Shown here one piece after another: positions 23,823-31,747 of a stretch of DNA of 64,000 nt; the first letter of the stretch is position 1, and each line of letters begins with the position of its first letter. A program made the position numbers and the translations under genes. The notes beneath the pieces were generated by a model that saw only the letters and a list, made by a program, of their open reading frames with translations, was not told where the DNA came from and did no database searches. Origin of the DNA: Myxococcales bacterium (GTDB lineage Bacteria > Myxococcota_A > Polyangia > Polyangiales > Polyangiaceae); assembly GCA_016191785.1 (NCBI GenBank), contig JACPVJ010000025.1:1-64000 (forward strand), in the 5' to 3' direction.

Positions 23823-24494
23823 TCAGAAGCTTCCGCCCAAGCTGAGCGCGCTCCCCGCCCGAGCGATGCTGGGCGTGAGAGTGAGGCTGACGTCGTTGCG
23901 GACCAACACGGTCCTCGGCGCGGCGAACCCGTAGAAGAAGAGCGCGACGCCGGCGGTGTGGGCGGCAGAGTGGAGGATCACGAACGAGCAACCGTCGTCG
24001 CCCTCCGAGTCGCAGGCATCACCCACGTAGCCCCAGGTGCCGACCCCCGGAACGTAGAGCAGCGCGGCGCGGCCCCCACTTCCGCTGCCGCGGTCGGCGA
24101 TGCCTGCCAGGATCAGGTTGATCAAATAGGTGCTGCCGCCCAGCGTCGCACCCGCGATGATCGGGCCGCGGCGCACCCGGGACTCGGTGTGGTAGCCGTC
24201 CGGCACCCGGTCGCCCTCTTTGTACGGCAGCTGGGCCGGTGGCGCGGGCAAGTAGGGGTACGGGTAGGGCGGATACGGGTAGGGCGGATACGGGTAGGGG
24301 TAGGGCTGCGGTGCCGGCGCGGCCCCGGGCGGGGTCGCAGGCGGCGGGGGCGCGGGCGCCGCGGGCGGCGGCGCTAGTGATGGTGCGGGGGCCGTCGGAG
24401 CGGGTGGTGCCGGCGGAGGCGGGCCGGGCTCTTGAGCGAGCGCCGCCGAGCTCAGCAGCAGCACCGCGAGCGTGAGTCGTCGTCCCGCCGCCAT
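23823..24494 (-). CDS. Proline/tyrosine-rich secreted protein with hydrophobic C-terminal part
   Basis: A 223-residue protein: signal peptide (SSAALA-Q), then a proline/alanine stretch and a PYPYPPYPYPP repeat encoded by two perfect 15-bp units at 24262-24291. After DGYHTESRVRRGPIIAGATL there are two hydrophobic segments separated by a small Cys-containing loop (DACDSEGDDGC). This layout (Pro-rich linker then paired hydrophobic segments) recurs in myxobacterial envelope proteins of unknown role. It is convergent with the EF-hand lipoprotein gene, with 6 bp between stops. Confidence 0.65.
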   Translation of the reverse strand: MAAGRRLTLAVLLLSSAALAQEPGPPPPAPPAPTAPAPSLAPPPAAPAPPPPATPPGAAPAPQPYPYPYPPYPYPPYPYPYLPAPPAQLPYKEGDRVPDGYHTESRVRRGPIIAGATLGGSTYLINLILAGIADRGSGSGGRAALLYVPGVGTWGYVGDACDSEGDDGCSFVILHSAAHTAGVALFFYGFAAPRTVLVRNDVSLTLTPSIARAGSALSLGGSF

Positions 24495-24583
24495 CCGACC
24501 CGCATCGTCGGCCGACGCTGGCGCGCCGTCAAGCCGGGGTGGATCGTGCGAGACGGGCGCGTTAGCGTTCGGCCCTCGCTCTC

Positions 24584-26626
24584 ATGCACGCCGATCGCCC
24601 GTCTGCGCACGCCCGCGTCAAGCTGGTTCCCGAGGGCATCGACGTCGGCGGCGAGGTCGTGCCGCTGTTCGCGGCGGCGGTTCACTACTGGCGGCTCGAC
24701 CCCGACCACTGGCGACGGGCGCTCGAGGCGACCCGCAGCCTGGGCTTTCGTCTGATCGACGTGTACGTGCCATGGGGCGTGCACGAGGTCGGTCCGGGCG
24801 CGTTCGACTTCGGCAAGTTGGCCGACGAGCACGACGTCGCGCGCTTCGTCGAGCTGATCGGCGAGCTTGGCATGTTCTGCATCCTGCGACCGGGCCCCCA
24901 CATCAACGCCGAGCTCACCGGCTTCGGCTTGCCCGAGCGCGTGATCTGGGACGCCGACTGTCAGGCGCGCTCACCCCACGGCAACCCGGTGGTGCTGCCG
25001 GTGCCGCCGCTGGCGTTCCCGGTGCCGAGCTACGCCAGCGAGACCTTCCACTCGGAGGTGGCGCGCTGGTTTGCGGCGGTCGGCGCCGAGCTGTCACGCT
25101 CGATCTACCCCAAGGGCCCGATCGTGATGTGCCAGGTCGACAACGAAGGCGCGCTCTACTTCCGCGACGGCGTGTACGACCAAGACTGGCACCCGGACTC
25201 GCTGAAGAAATATCGACGTTTCTTGCAGTCGCGCTACGAAAAGGTGGCGGCGCTCCGGCGGGCTCACCGGGACGATCACGTCACCTTCGCGCGCATCGAG
25301 CCCCCGAAGCGCTTCGACGCCAAGACCGCAGACGAGCTCGGTCCCCATCTGGACTGGGCCGACTGGCAAGAACAGATGCTGGCCGACTCGTTCGCGCTGA
25401 TGCGCGAGCACCTCGAGGCGGCCGGCCTCGGCGGCGTGCCGACCAGCCACAACCTGCCGGTCTCCGAGAGCGCGACGCCGCTCGATCCGGAGCGCATCGG
25501 CAAGGTGGTCGATCTGGTGGGGCTCGACTACTACCACGGCGCGTCGGCCCCGCAGCGGACCGAGATCGCGCGGCGCACCAGCGAGCTCTCGGAGCGGTGT
25601 GCGGCGCGCGGGCACTCGGCCTTCGCCTGCGAGCTGGGCGCCGGGTTCCCGCCGTTCTTTCCGCCGCTGACCGAGCACGACAACGCCTTCTCGGTGCTCA
25701 CGGCGCTCGCCTACGGCCTCCGCGGGTTCAACGCCTACATGGTGGTCGAGCGCGACCGATGGATCGGCGCGCCCATCGACCCTACCGGCAAGATCCGCCC
25801 TTCGGCCGAGGCCTGGCGCAAGCTGATCGCGGCGCTCGAGCGCACGCGCTTCGCCGAGCTTCGACGCGAGGCCGCAGTGCACCTCGTCGTGCCGCGCAGC
25901 TTCCGCCGCCTGTCACGGGTCTGCCACGCCTTCGGTCCGCTCAGCGCGGCGTTCTTCCAGATCTTGGGTGGCGGCGCCCAGGAAGCATGCTTCGAAGACG
26001 AGCTCGGCCTCGGCGCGTCCGCGGTGATCGAGACCGAGCGCTTCGCTCGCCAGGTCGAGCACGCCCTCGAGCAGGCGCGCATCCCCTGGGCGATGGTGGG
26101 CGGCGACCTGCTCGAACACTCGCTGACTCGGGCTCGCTGGGTGGTGGTGGCCTCCCCGGGCGGCGTCGAGCCCGAGCTGTTGGCCAGCGTGAGGCGCGCC
26201 TGGAAGAAGGGCGCCGCGCTGAGCCTGGGCCCGTACCTGCCCGAGCGGGACGCGACCTTCCTGCCGCTCGGCGACCCGCCGAGCGTTCCCAAGGGCGCGC
26301 GCGCGGTGCCGCCGCTGCTCGCGCTGGGCGCCCGAGAGCTGGCCGAGGTCGTCGACGCAGCGAAGACCACCCTCGGGCTGCCCACACTCGAGACGTCGCC
26401 GGCAGAGCTGCAGAGCACGGTGCACGTCGACGCCACTGGCCTCGCGCGGGTGCTGTTCGTGGTCAACCCGACAGGGTGGGCCACCGAAGCCACGCTCAGC
26501 GCGGTAGGTGCGCGGTCGGCGGTCGATGCGCTCGAGGGCACCCGGTTCGATGCGCGCGAGGGCGTGCTCGCGGTGCCCGTGAGCGGTCGCTCGGTTCGCA
26601 TGCTCGAGCTGGTTCACGACGGTTGA
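24584..26626 (+). CDS. Glycoside hydrolase family 35-like beta-galactosidase
   Basis: A 680-residue protein. HYWRLDPDHWRRALEATRSL, VYVPWGVHE and LRPGPHINAE are classic GH35 N-terminal blocks. The acid/base Glu is expected at residue 188 in CQVDNEGALYF, where most GH35 enzymes read QVENE. The nucleophile Glu is probably in ACELGAGFPPF. The C-terminal third is less conserved. No signal peptide is visible, so it is predicted to be cytoplasmic and may act on imported oligosaccharides. Exact sugar specificity is not readable. Confidence 0.75.
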   Translation: MHADRPSAHARVKLVPEGIDVGGEVVPLFAAAVHYWRLDPDHWRRALEATRSLGFRLIDVYVPWGVHEVGPGAFDFGKLADEHDVARFVELIGELGMFCILRPGPHINAELTGFGLPERVIWDADCQARSPHGNPVVLPVPPLAFPVPSYASETFHSEVARWFAAVGAELSRSIYPKGPIVMCQVDNEGALYFRDGVYDQDWHPDSLKKYRRFLQSRYEKVAALRRAHRDDHVTFARIEPPKRFDAKTADELGPHLDWADWQEQMLADSFALMREHLEAAGLGGVPTSHNLPVSESATPLDPERIGKVVDLVGLDYYHGASAPQRTEIARRTSELSERCAARGHSAFACELGAGFPPFFPPLTEHDNAFSVLTALAYGLRGFNAYMVVERDRWIGAPIDPTGKIRPSAEAWRKLIAALERTRFAELRREAAVHLVVPRSFRRLSRVCHAFGPLSAAFFQILGGGAQEACFEDELGLGASAVIETERFARQVEHALEQARIPWAMVGGDLLEHSLTRARWVVVASPGGVEPELLASVRRAWKKGAALSLGPYLPERDATFLPLGDPPSVPKGARAVPPLLALGARELAEVVDAAKTTLGLPTLETSPAELQSTVHVDATGLARVLFVVNPTGWATEATLSAVGARSAVDALEGTRFDAREGVLAVPVSGRSVRMLELVHDG

Positions 26627-26662
26627 GGTCCCGGGTCAACGCGTGTAAGAGCGCGCCCCCCC

Positions 26663-27271
26663 ATGATTCTCGAGATCAACCCGGACCACCCGGAGCCGCG
26701 CAAGATCCGCCGCGCAGTGGACGCCCTCGAGGCCGGAGAGATCATCGCCTACCCCACGGACACGGTCTACGGCCTGGGCTGTGACCTGTTCAACAAGAAG
26801 GCCGTCGAGCGGCTGTACCAGCTCAAGGGCATGCAGCGCGATCAGAAGCTGGCCTTCGTCTGCGCCGACATCAGCGACGCCGCCAAATATGCCGTGATGC
26901 ACGACCAGGTGTTTCGCACCATCAAGCGCCACCTGCCGGGGCCCTATGTGTTCATTCTCGAGGCGACCCGCGAAGTGCCCAAGATCGTGCACCTGCCTCG
27001 CAAGACCATCGGCGTCCGGATCCCGAATCACGCCGTGCCGCTGGCGCTGGTGCGCGAGCTCGGGCGGCCGATCATCTCGAGCACCGCGGCTCGCCACGGC
27101 GCCGATGGCAACCCCGATCCACACGAAATCGACGTCGAGTTCCCCGGGCTCGCGCTGGTGCTCGATGCCGGACCCGGCGGCATCGAGCCGACGAGCGTCA
27201 TCGATCTGACCGGCTCTGCGCCGGTGGTGGTCCGCAAGGGCGCCGGCGATGTGTCGGCTTTTGTCGACTAG
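26663..27271 (+). CDS. YrdC/Sua5/YciO family protein (threonylcarbamoyl-AMP synthase-like)
   Basis: A 202-residue single-domain protein with IIAYPTDTVYGLGCDLFN, QLKGMQRDQKLAFVC and LGRPIISSTAA, which form the YrdC nucleotide-binding fold. YrdC makes threonylcarbamoyl-adenylate for the t6A37 tRNA modification. The short length and the KIRRAVDALEAGEIIAYPTD context fit the YciO subgroup, whose own function is less certain, so the tRNA role is an inference. The start is 36 bp past the GH35 stop. Confidence 0.8.
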   Translation: MILEINPDHPEPRKIRRAVDALEAGEIIAYPTDTVYGLGCDLFNKKAVERLYQLKGMQRDQKLAFVCADISDAAKYAVMHDQVFRTIKRHLPGPYVFILEATREVPKIVHLPRKTIGVRIPNHAVPLALVRELGRPIISSTAARHGADGNPDPHEIDVEFPGLALVLDAGPGGIEPTSVIDLTGSAPVVVRKGAGDVSAFVD

Positions 27272-27284
27272 CGTGAGAAAAAGT

Positions 27285-27307
27285 GGCCCGCGACGGGCCT
27301 CTTTGGA
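27285..27307 (+). terminator. GC hairpin after the YrdC-family gene
   Basis: GGCCCG-CGA-CGGGCC forms a 6-bp perfect stem with a 3-nt loop, followed by TCTCTTTGG. It lies 13 bp past the stop and is a reasonable intrinsic terminator, although the T-tract is interrupted. Confidence 0.5.
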
Positions 27308-27310
27308 TTA

Positions 27311-27327
27311 AATTCGCCCTCCGAATT
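27311..27327. promoter_or_regulatory. Inverted repeat upstream of the ferredoxin gene
   Basis: AATTCG-CCCTC-CGAATT is a perfect 6-bp inverted repeat, AT-rich for this genome and 45 bp ahead of the ferredoxin ATG. It could be an operator or part of the promoter. No regulator family can be named from it. Confidence 0.3.
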
Positions 27328-27372
27328 CGGTCGCGGGCTTTCGCCTGCGCCACAGCCAGGAGCTGATGTTTC

Positions 27373-27678
<306 letters not shown>

Positions 27679-27708
27679 CCCGGGTTTCGCCCTTGGGGAA
27701 CCCGAGGG

Positions 27709-28803
27709 CTACTTCTGCCCGATCGCGATGGTGACGTCTGCGATCGACTGGATGCCGAGGCGCTGATCCCCACCGCCGGCGGGGATCAGCCCGGCAGCCA
27801 GGGTCTGCTTGCTGGTGCCCGAGCGCGCGATGGCCTCGCCCTTCTTCAGCACCAGCTTGGCCTCGGTGGTCGACTGGAACTGGTCGAGCTCGGCCCCCGG
27901 TGGGATGCCCGGGATCTCGACCTTGTGCGAGACCGAGTAGCGCTTGGTGCTCACGCTCAGGGTGAGGTTGTCCCCGTCCACCTTCTCGAGCTTCACCAGC
28001 CGATAGCCGATGACCTCGGCCCCGCCGGCGTTGCCGCGGGTGGTGATCAGCCAGTAGCCCCCGGGCCCGACCGGCTCTTTCGGAAAGCCGATGGCGGTCG
28101 CCTCGAGCGATTCGGCGACCGCGCGCAGCACCATGTCGAGCTCGGGCGTCGCGCCCTTGGCCAGCTGCTGCGTGAAGTCGACGCCCACGCCCCCGCCGAC
28201 CACCGAAAAATCGATCTTGCTGCCCTTCATCCTCGAGAGCTGCGCGCCGAGGTCCTTGCCCTGGGGGCCGACGTCGCCGGTCAGCTTCACCTCGGTGATC
28301 TTCGCGCCGATCGGCGTGGTGTCGCTCGGCGGCGCCGGCGCGGCCGCGGGGGCGGCGCCCGCCGGAGCAGGCGCTTTGGGCTTGGGTGCCTCGATGCTGA
28401 GCGAGACCGCCAGGGCCGGCAGCTGAGCCCGCCCGAGGCGGAGCGTCACCTCGAAGGTGCCGCTCTGCTTGTAGCCCGGGGGAATTGTCCCGGTGAGCAC
28501 CGCGCGCGGCTCGGCGCCCGCTTCGCCCAGGACGATCTTGGGCGGCTTGCCGTGCTCGAGCTGGGCGTCGGCTTTGCCCGCCTCGAAGATGCCGTTTGGC
28601 GGGGGCCCGTCGTCCGTGGCCGCTCCGGCGCCCGGCTTGGCGCCCTTGCTACCGGCTGCGGCGACCGCCTCGGCCAGCTTCGGATCGAGCGCACTGCCCT
28701 TTCCGGCGTCCAGATCGGCCGCCTTGGTCTCTTTCGGTTTGTCCTCGCAGCCCAGGCAAAGGCCCAGCACTGCCGCCGTGAGAAACGCTCGCGTCAGGGT
28801 CAT
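27709..28803 (-). CDS. Lipoprotein of unknown function with Ala/Pro linker
   Basis: A 364-residue protein with signal peptide and lipobox-like CLGC. The mature part has a Lys/Ala/Gly-rich segment, a beta-like region (IPPGYKQSGTFEVTLRLGRA), a Pro/Ala-rich linker around residue 155, and a C-terminal beta-rich half ending in A-I-G-Q-K. No family recognised. It is convergent with the ferredoxin gene (30-bp gap containing only a weak CGGGTT/AACCCG hairpin) and divergent from the large lipoprotein gene, 58 bp away. Confidence 0.7.
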   Translation of the reverse strand: MTLTRAFLTAAVLGLCLGCEDKPKETKAADLDAGKGSALDPKLAEAVAAAGSKGAKPGAGAATDDGPPPNGIFEAGKADAQLEHGKPPKIVLGEAGAEPRAVLTGTIPPGYKQSGTFEVTLRLGRAQLPALAVSLSIEAPKPKAPAPAGAAPAAAPAPPSDTTPIGAKITEVKLTGDVGPQGKDLGAQLSRMKGSKIDFSVVGGGVGVDFTQQLAKGATPELDMVLRAVAESLEATAIGFPKEPVGPGGYWLITTRGNAGGAEVIGYRLVKLEKVDGDNLTLSVSTKRYSVSHKVEIPGIPPGAELDQFQSTTEAKLVLKKGEAIARSGTSKQTLAAGLIPAGGGDQRLGIQSIADVTIAIGQK

Positions 28804-28861
28804 GACTTCGGCCCCGGTTTACCCGATGGCCGGAGGTTGTCTAGACCTTTAGGATGCTCCC

Positions 28862-31747
28862 ATGCGCATCTGGGGCGTCGCTCTCGCACTGCCGCTGGTC
28901 GTTTCCTGCCACGAGCACCAGCCCGATCCGAAGCTGGCGCCGCCCCCGACGGCGAGCGCAGCCGCGCTGCCCGCTCCCCGCGTCCCGACACCCGAGTGGA
29001 TCCCGGTCGAGCCGGCCGGCGGCCACCCCTCGCTTTCCCCGACAGCCAGCGACCCGGACGGGGGTCAGCTGGCGCAGGGGCAACGAGTCAGCAAGGCTGG
29101 CGCGGCCCCGCAGGTCGCCACGCCACCGCTCACCGGCGGCGCGCGCGTCCCGGCGCACGCCGGCGGGGGCTTCCTGTTCTGGAGCGTCAGCGCGCTCTAC
29201 TTTGCCAAGTCGTTCTTGGCGAACCTCGAGCCGATCGCCGCGACGAGCTCGGCGCCGAGCAGCGTCAGCTTCGGCGCAGGCTACGTCATCGTGCACCAGA
29301 CCAGCGGCGCGCGCTTCGCGCTGTCGTGGCCCGCCCGGCGCCCCGCGCCCATGCCGGTCGCGGGGCTGGTCGACGTCGGCACGCTGGCCGACGGACGCAG
29401 CGTGCTCTTGGTCGAGCCCGATCGAGTGCTGACGCGTGGCGGGGGCCAGAAGACCTGGCGCGACGTCACGGCTGAGGCGGGTGTCGTCACCCAGCTTCAC
29501 CCGAGCGACACGGCGCTCTGGCTGGCGCGCTCGGACGGGACCGCGGCTCGGGTCGAGGCCGACGGGACGCTCTCGCGACACGACGCGCTTCCCACGGAGG
29601 TCGTGCGTCCGGCTCCGAAGACCGAGGACGTTCGCTGGCCCCGCACGGTGACCGAAACGCCGCTCGCGCGCGCCGTGCGCCGGGGAGTCCCGCTCGATGA
29701 TCACACCGCGTTGGTCGAGGTCGCCGGCGCGTTCGCGAAGGTCGAGCTCGGGACCGGAACCTTGCTGAGCATCTCACCCGCGGTGCTGGCGAGCGCCCGC
29801 GAGTGTGAGCTGTTGCCGGTGGGCCCCGACGTGCTGGCACTGTGCCGCACCCACGACGGCACCCACGTGGTCATCGGCCAGACCCAGACTAGAGCGCCCA
29901 AGATCGAGCGCAGCTTCGGCAGCCAGGGCAGCTTCTTCACCGGGAGCCCCGGCACGCTGCTGTTCGGCGGCCCCTGCGAGGCGCGGCCCAATGCACCGTC
30001 GGCGGTCTGCGTCCGGCAGCGCGATGGCTCGTGGCGCGAGCTGGGCGGGGCCCAGGCGACCGCCGGCGACGCGGGCCCGACGATGCCAGCGGTAGGCCGC
30101 TGGGTGCCGACCCCCGACGGCGGCGCGCTGGGCCTGGTCAGCGGCTCGGCCTCTGGAGTGTACGACGCAGCCACCGGCGCTCTTGCTCCTTTCACCGCGG
30201 ACCCACGCCCGCAAGAGCACGCCCTCTTCCACCCGTCTCGCCAGCTGCTGGTGGACGACTTCGCCGTCGCCGACGACGGGCGCGTCGTGGGTTACCTGGG
30301 AAGCTCGTCGATCACCCTGGCGCGCGACGGGCGGCTCGAGCGCTCACCTCAGCGCTTCACCTCGCTGCACTCCGCCGGCGCGCTGGCGCTCGCCACCGAT
30401 GCCGATTTCCGACTCTGGCAGTCGAGCGACTACGGCCGGCGCTGGCACGAGGTGGCCCGCCCTCCGGGTTCGGATGCCCGTCAGGCACTGAGTCTCTCGC
30501 GCTGCTCGCGGGTCGGGTGCGAGCTGTCCGGGTGGTTCCGCTTGGGGTTCCGCATCACCGAGCCGCGGCCGACCCGCCTCGGGGTCGCCGAGCGCCCGGC
30601 CTCTGCCGCCCTGCCCCGAGCACCACGCCTCGTGTGTCAACGCACGTCGCCGCCGCGCACGCGGTGGGTGACCCGCACTCGCAACGCCGAGGGCCTCTTG
30701 ACCGAAGAGTTCGACTTCGGCGCCAAGAAGGTCACGGCCCGCGAGGGCTCGGCGACTGCGATTCGCATGCGCGTCGAGGCCATCTCGGACGAGCTGTCGC
30801 TGGGCGCGACCCTGGTCGAGCCCGACATCCACGACACCAGCTCGGCCGGGTTTCGTCAGGCCATCGGGCGGAATCGAAGCATGCGCTTCACCGAGCTCCT
30901 GGGCGATCCAAAGGTCGTCGAGAGCCGATTCAGCTGGCAGGACGTCTTGACCCGCGCCGCGCGAGAGTCGAGCGACGATCCGAGCGGCGTCGCGACCGAC
31001 GAGCGCAACGCCCTCCCGGTGATGGGAGACAAGCCCGGGACGACCGCCGGCGTGCTGATGCGCGACCCGACCGGCGTGCTGGCGTGGTTCCGGCCCGGGC
31101 AGCCGGCCAGCGTTCTCTCGCTGGGTCGTGAGAACACCAGCTTCGTGCCCCAAAGCGCGCTGGCCCAGGGCAAGGACGAGCTCGTGGTCTTGGCCGAAGA
31201 CGACAGCTGCGCCGCGCGCGTGGTTTCTCTCACCGGCGCGGGGGCGCGCACGCTGCTCGAGCTTCCGGCTCGCGGTCGGCGTGGGGGGTGCCCCGCCAAC
31301 CCCGATGCCCTCGCTCGGCTCGACGACGGCAGCTTTGCGATCGTGCGAATCCCGTCCGCCGCTCCATCGTCCGCTGACGACCCCGCGTTGCTGCTCACGC
31401 CGCGCAACTTGCCGGTCTCGCTGGCTCAGTGGTCCACGCTGACCGCCTGCAGCGCCGACGCCAAGGGCGCCCGAGCGACCGTCGCGCTCCGAGGCCGTTG
31501 GCTCGATCTGGACGCTCCCGGCCTCGCGCCGTCCGGCGATCCGTTCGTGTTCGCGCACGTCCGCTGGAACGAGACGCGGGTGTGCGTCGAGTCGGTGGCG
31601 GTCGAGGCGCCCGCGGTCCCGATCGGCGACCAGGAGCTTCCGACCAGCGTCGTCGTGCGATTCGGACCCACGCCGCGGGCGGATCGTCGGGGCTTCGCGC
31701 TGGGCGCGGAGCACACCGAAGAGCTGTCGTGTCGCCTCGCCCCGTGA
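28862..31747 (+). CDS. Large lipoprotein with Asp-box (BNR)-like repeats, propeller-like
   Basis: A 961-residue protein with signal peptide and lipobox LVVSC (Cys16). The mature part is beta-rich with repeated short blades; SSDYGRRWHEV near residue 520 is an Asp-box/BNR motif and GGGQKTWRDV near 195 resembles another. This suggests one or more beta-propellers, as in sialidase-fold or photosystem stability-type proteins, but no catalytic residues are evident. Paired cysteines (LPVGPDVLALC, GGPCEARPNAPSAVC) suggest disulfides in the periplasm or at the surface. Its stop directly abuts the convergent penicillin-binding protein stop, with no spacer. Confidence 0.7.
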   Translation: MRIWGVALALPLVVSCHEHQPDPKLAPPPTASAAALPAPRVPTPEWIPVEPAGGHPSLSPTASDPDGGQLAQGQRVSKAGAAPQVATPPLTGGARVPAHAGGGFLFWSVSALYFAKSFLANLEPIAATSSAPSSVSFGAGYVIVHQTSGARFALSWPARRPAPMPVAGLVDVGTLADGRSVLLVEPDRVLTRGGGQKTWRDVTAEAGVVTQLHPSDTALWLARSDGTAARVEADGTLSRHDALPTEVVRPAPKTEDVRWPRTVTETPLARAVRRGVPLDDHTALVEVAGAFAKVELGTGTLLSISPAVLASARECELLPVGPDVLALCRTHDGTHVVIGQTQTRAPKIERSFGSQGSFFTGSPGTLLFGGPCEARPNAPSAVCVRQRDGSWRELGGAQATAGDAGPTMPAVGRWVPTPDGGALGLVSGSASGVYDAATGALAPFTADPRPQEHALFHPSRQLLVDDFAVADDGRVVGYLGSSSITLARDGRLERSPQRFTSLHSAGALALATDADFRLWQSSDYGRRWHEVARPPGSDARQALSLSRCSRVGCELSGWFRLGFRITEPRPTRLGVAERPASAALPRAPRLVCQRTSPPRTRWVTRTRNAEGLLTEEFDFGAKKVTAREGSATAIRMRVEAISDELSLGATLVEPDIHDTSSAGFRQAIGRNRSMRFTELLGDPKVVESRFSWQDVLTRAARESSDDPSGVATDERNALPVMGDKPGTTAGVLMRDPTGVLAWFRPGQPASVLSLGRENTSFVPQSALAQGKDELVVLAEDDSCAARVVSLTGAGARTLLELPARGRRGGCPANPDALARLDDGSFAIVRIPSAAPSSADDPALLLTPRNLPVSLAQWSTLTACSADAKGARATVALRGRWLDLDAPGLAPSGDPFVFAHVRWNETRVCVESVAVEAPAVPIGDQELPTSVVVRFGPTPRADRRGFALGAEHTEELSCRLAP

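Noticed and set aside
24472..26784. 770-residue plus-strand frame overlapping the GH35-like gene
   Set aside because: It is an alternative frame of the same DNA with Arg/Gly/Ala-rich noise; the GH35 frame has conserved blocks.
27681..27704. CGGGTT/AACCCG hairpin after the ferredoxin gene as a terminator
   Set aside because: Only a 6-bp stem with an 11-12-nt loop and no T-tract; too weak to annotate.
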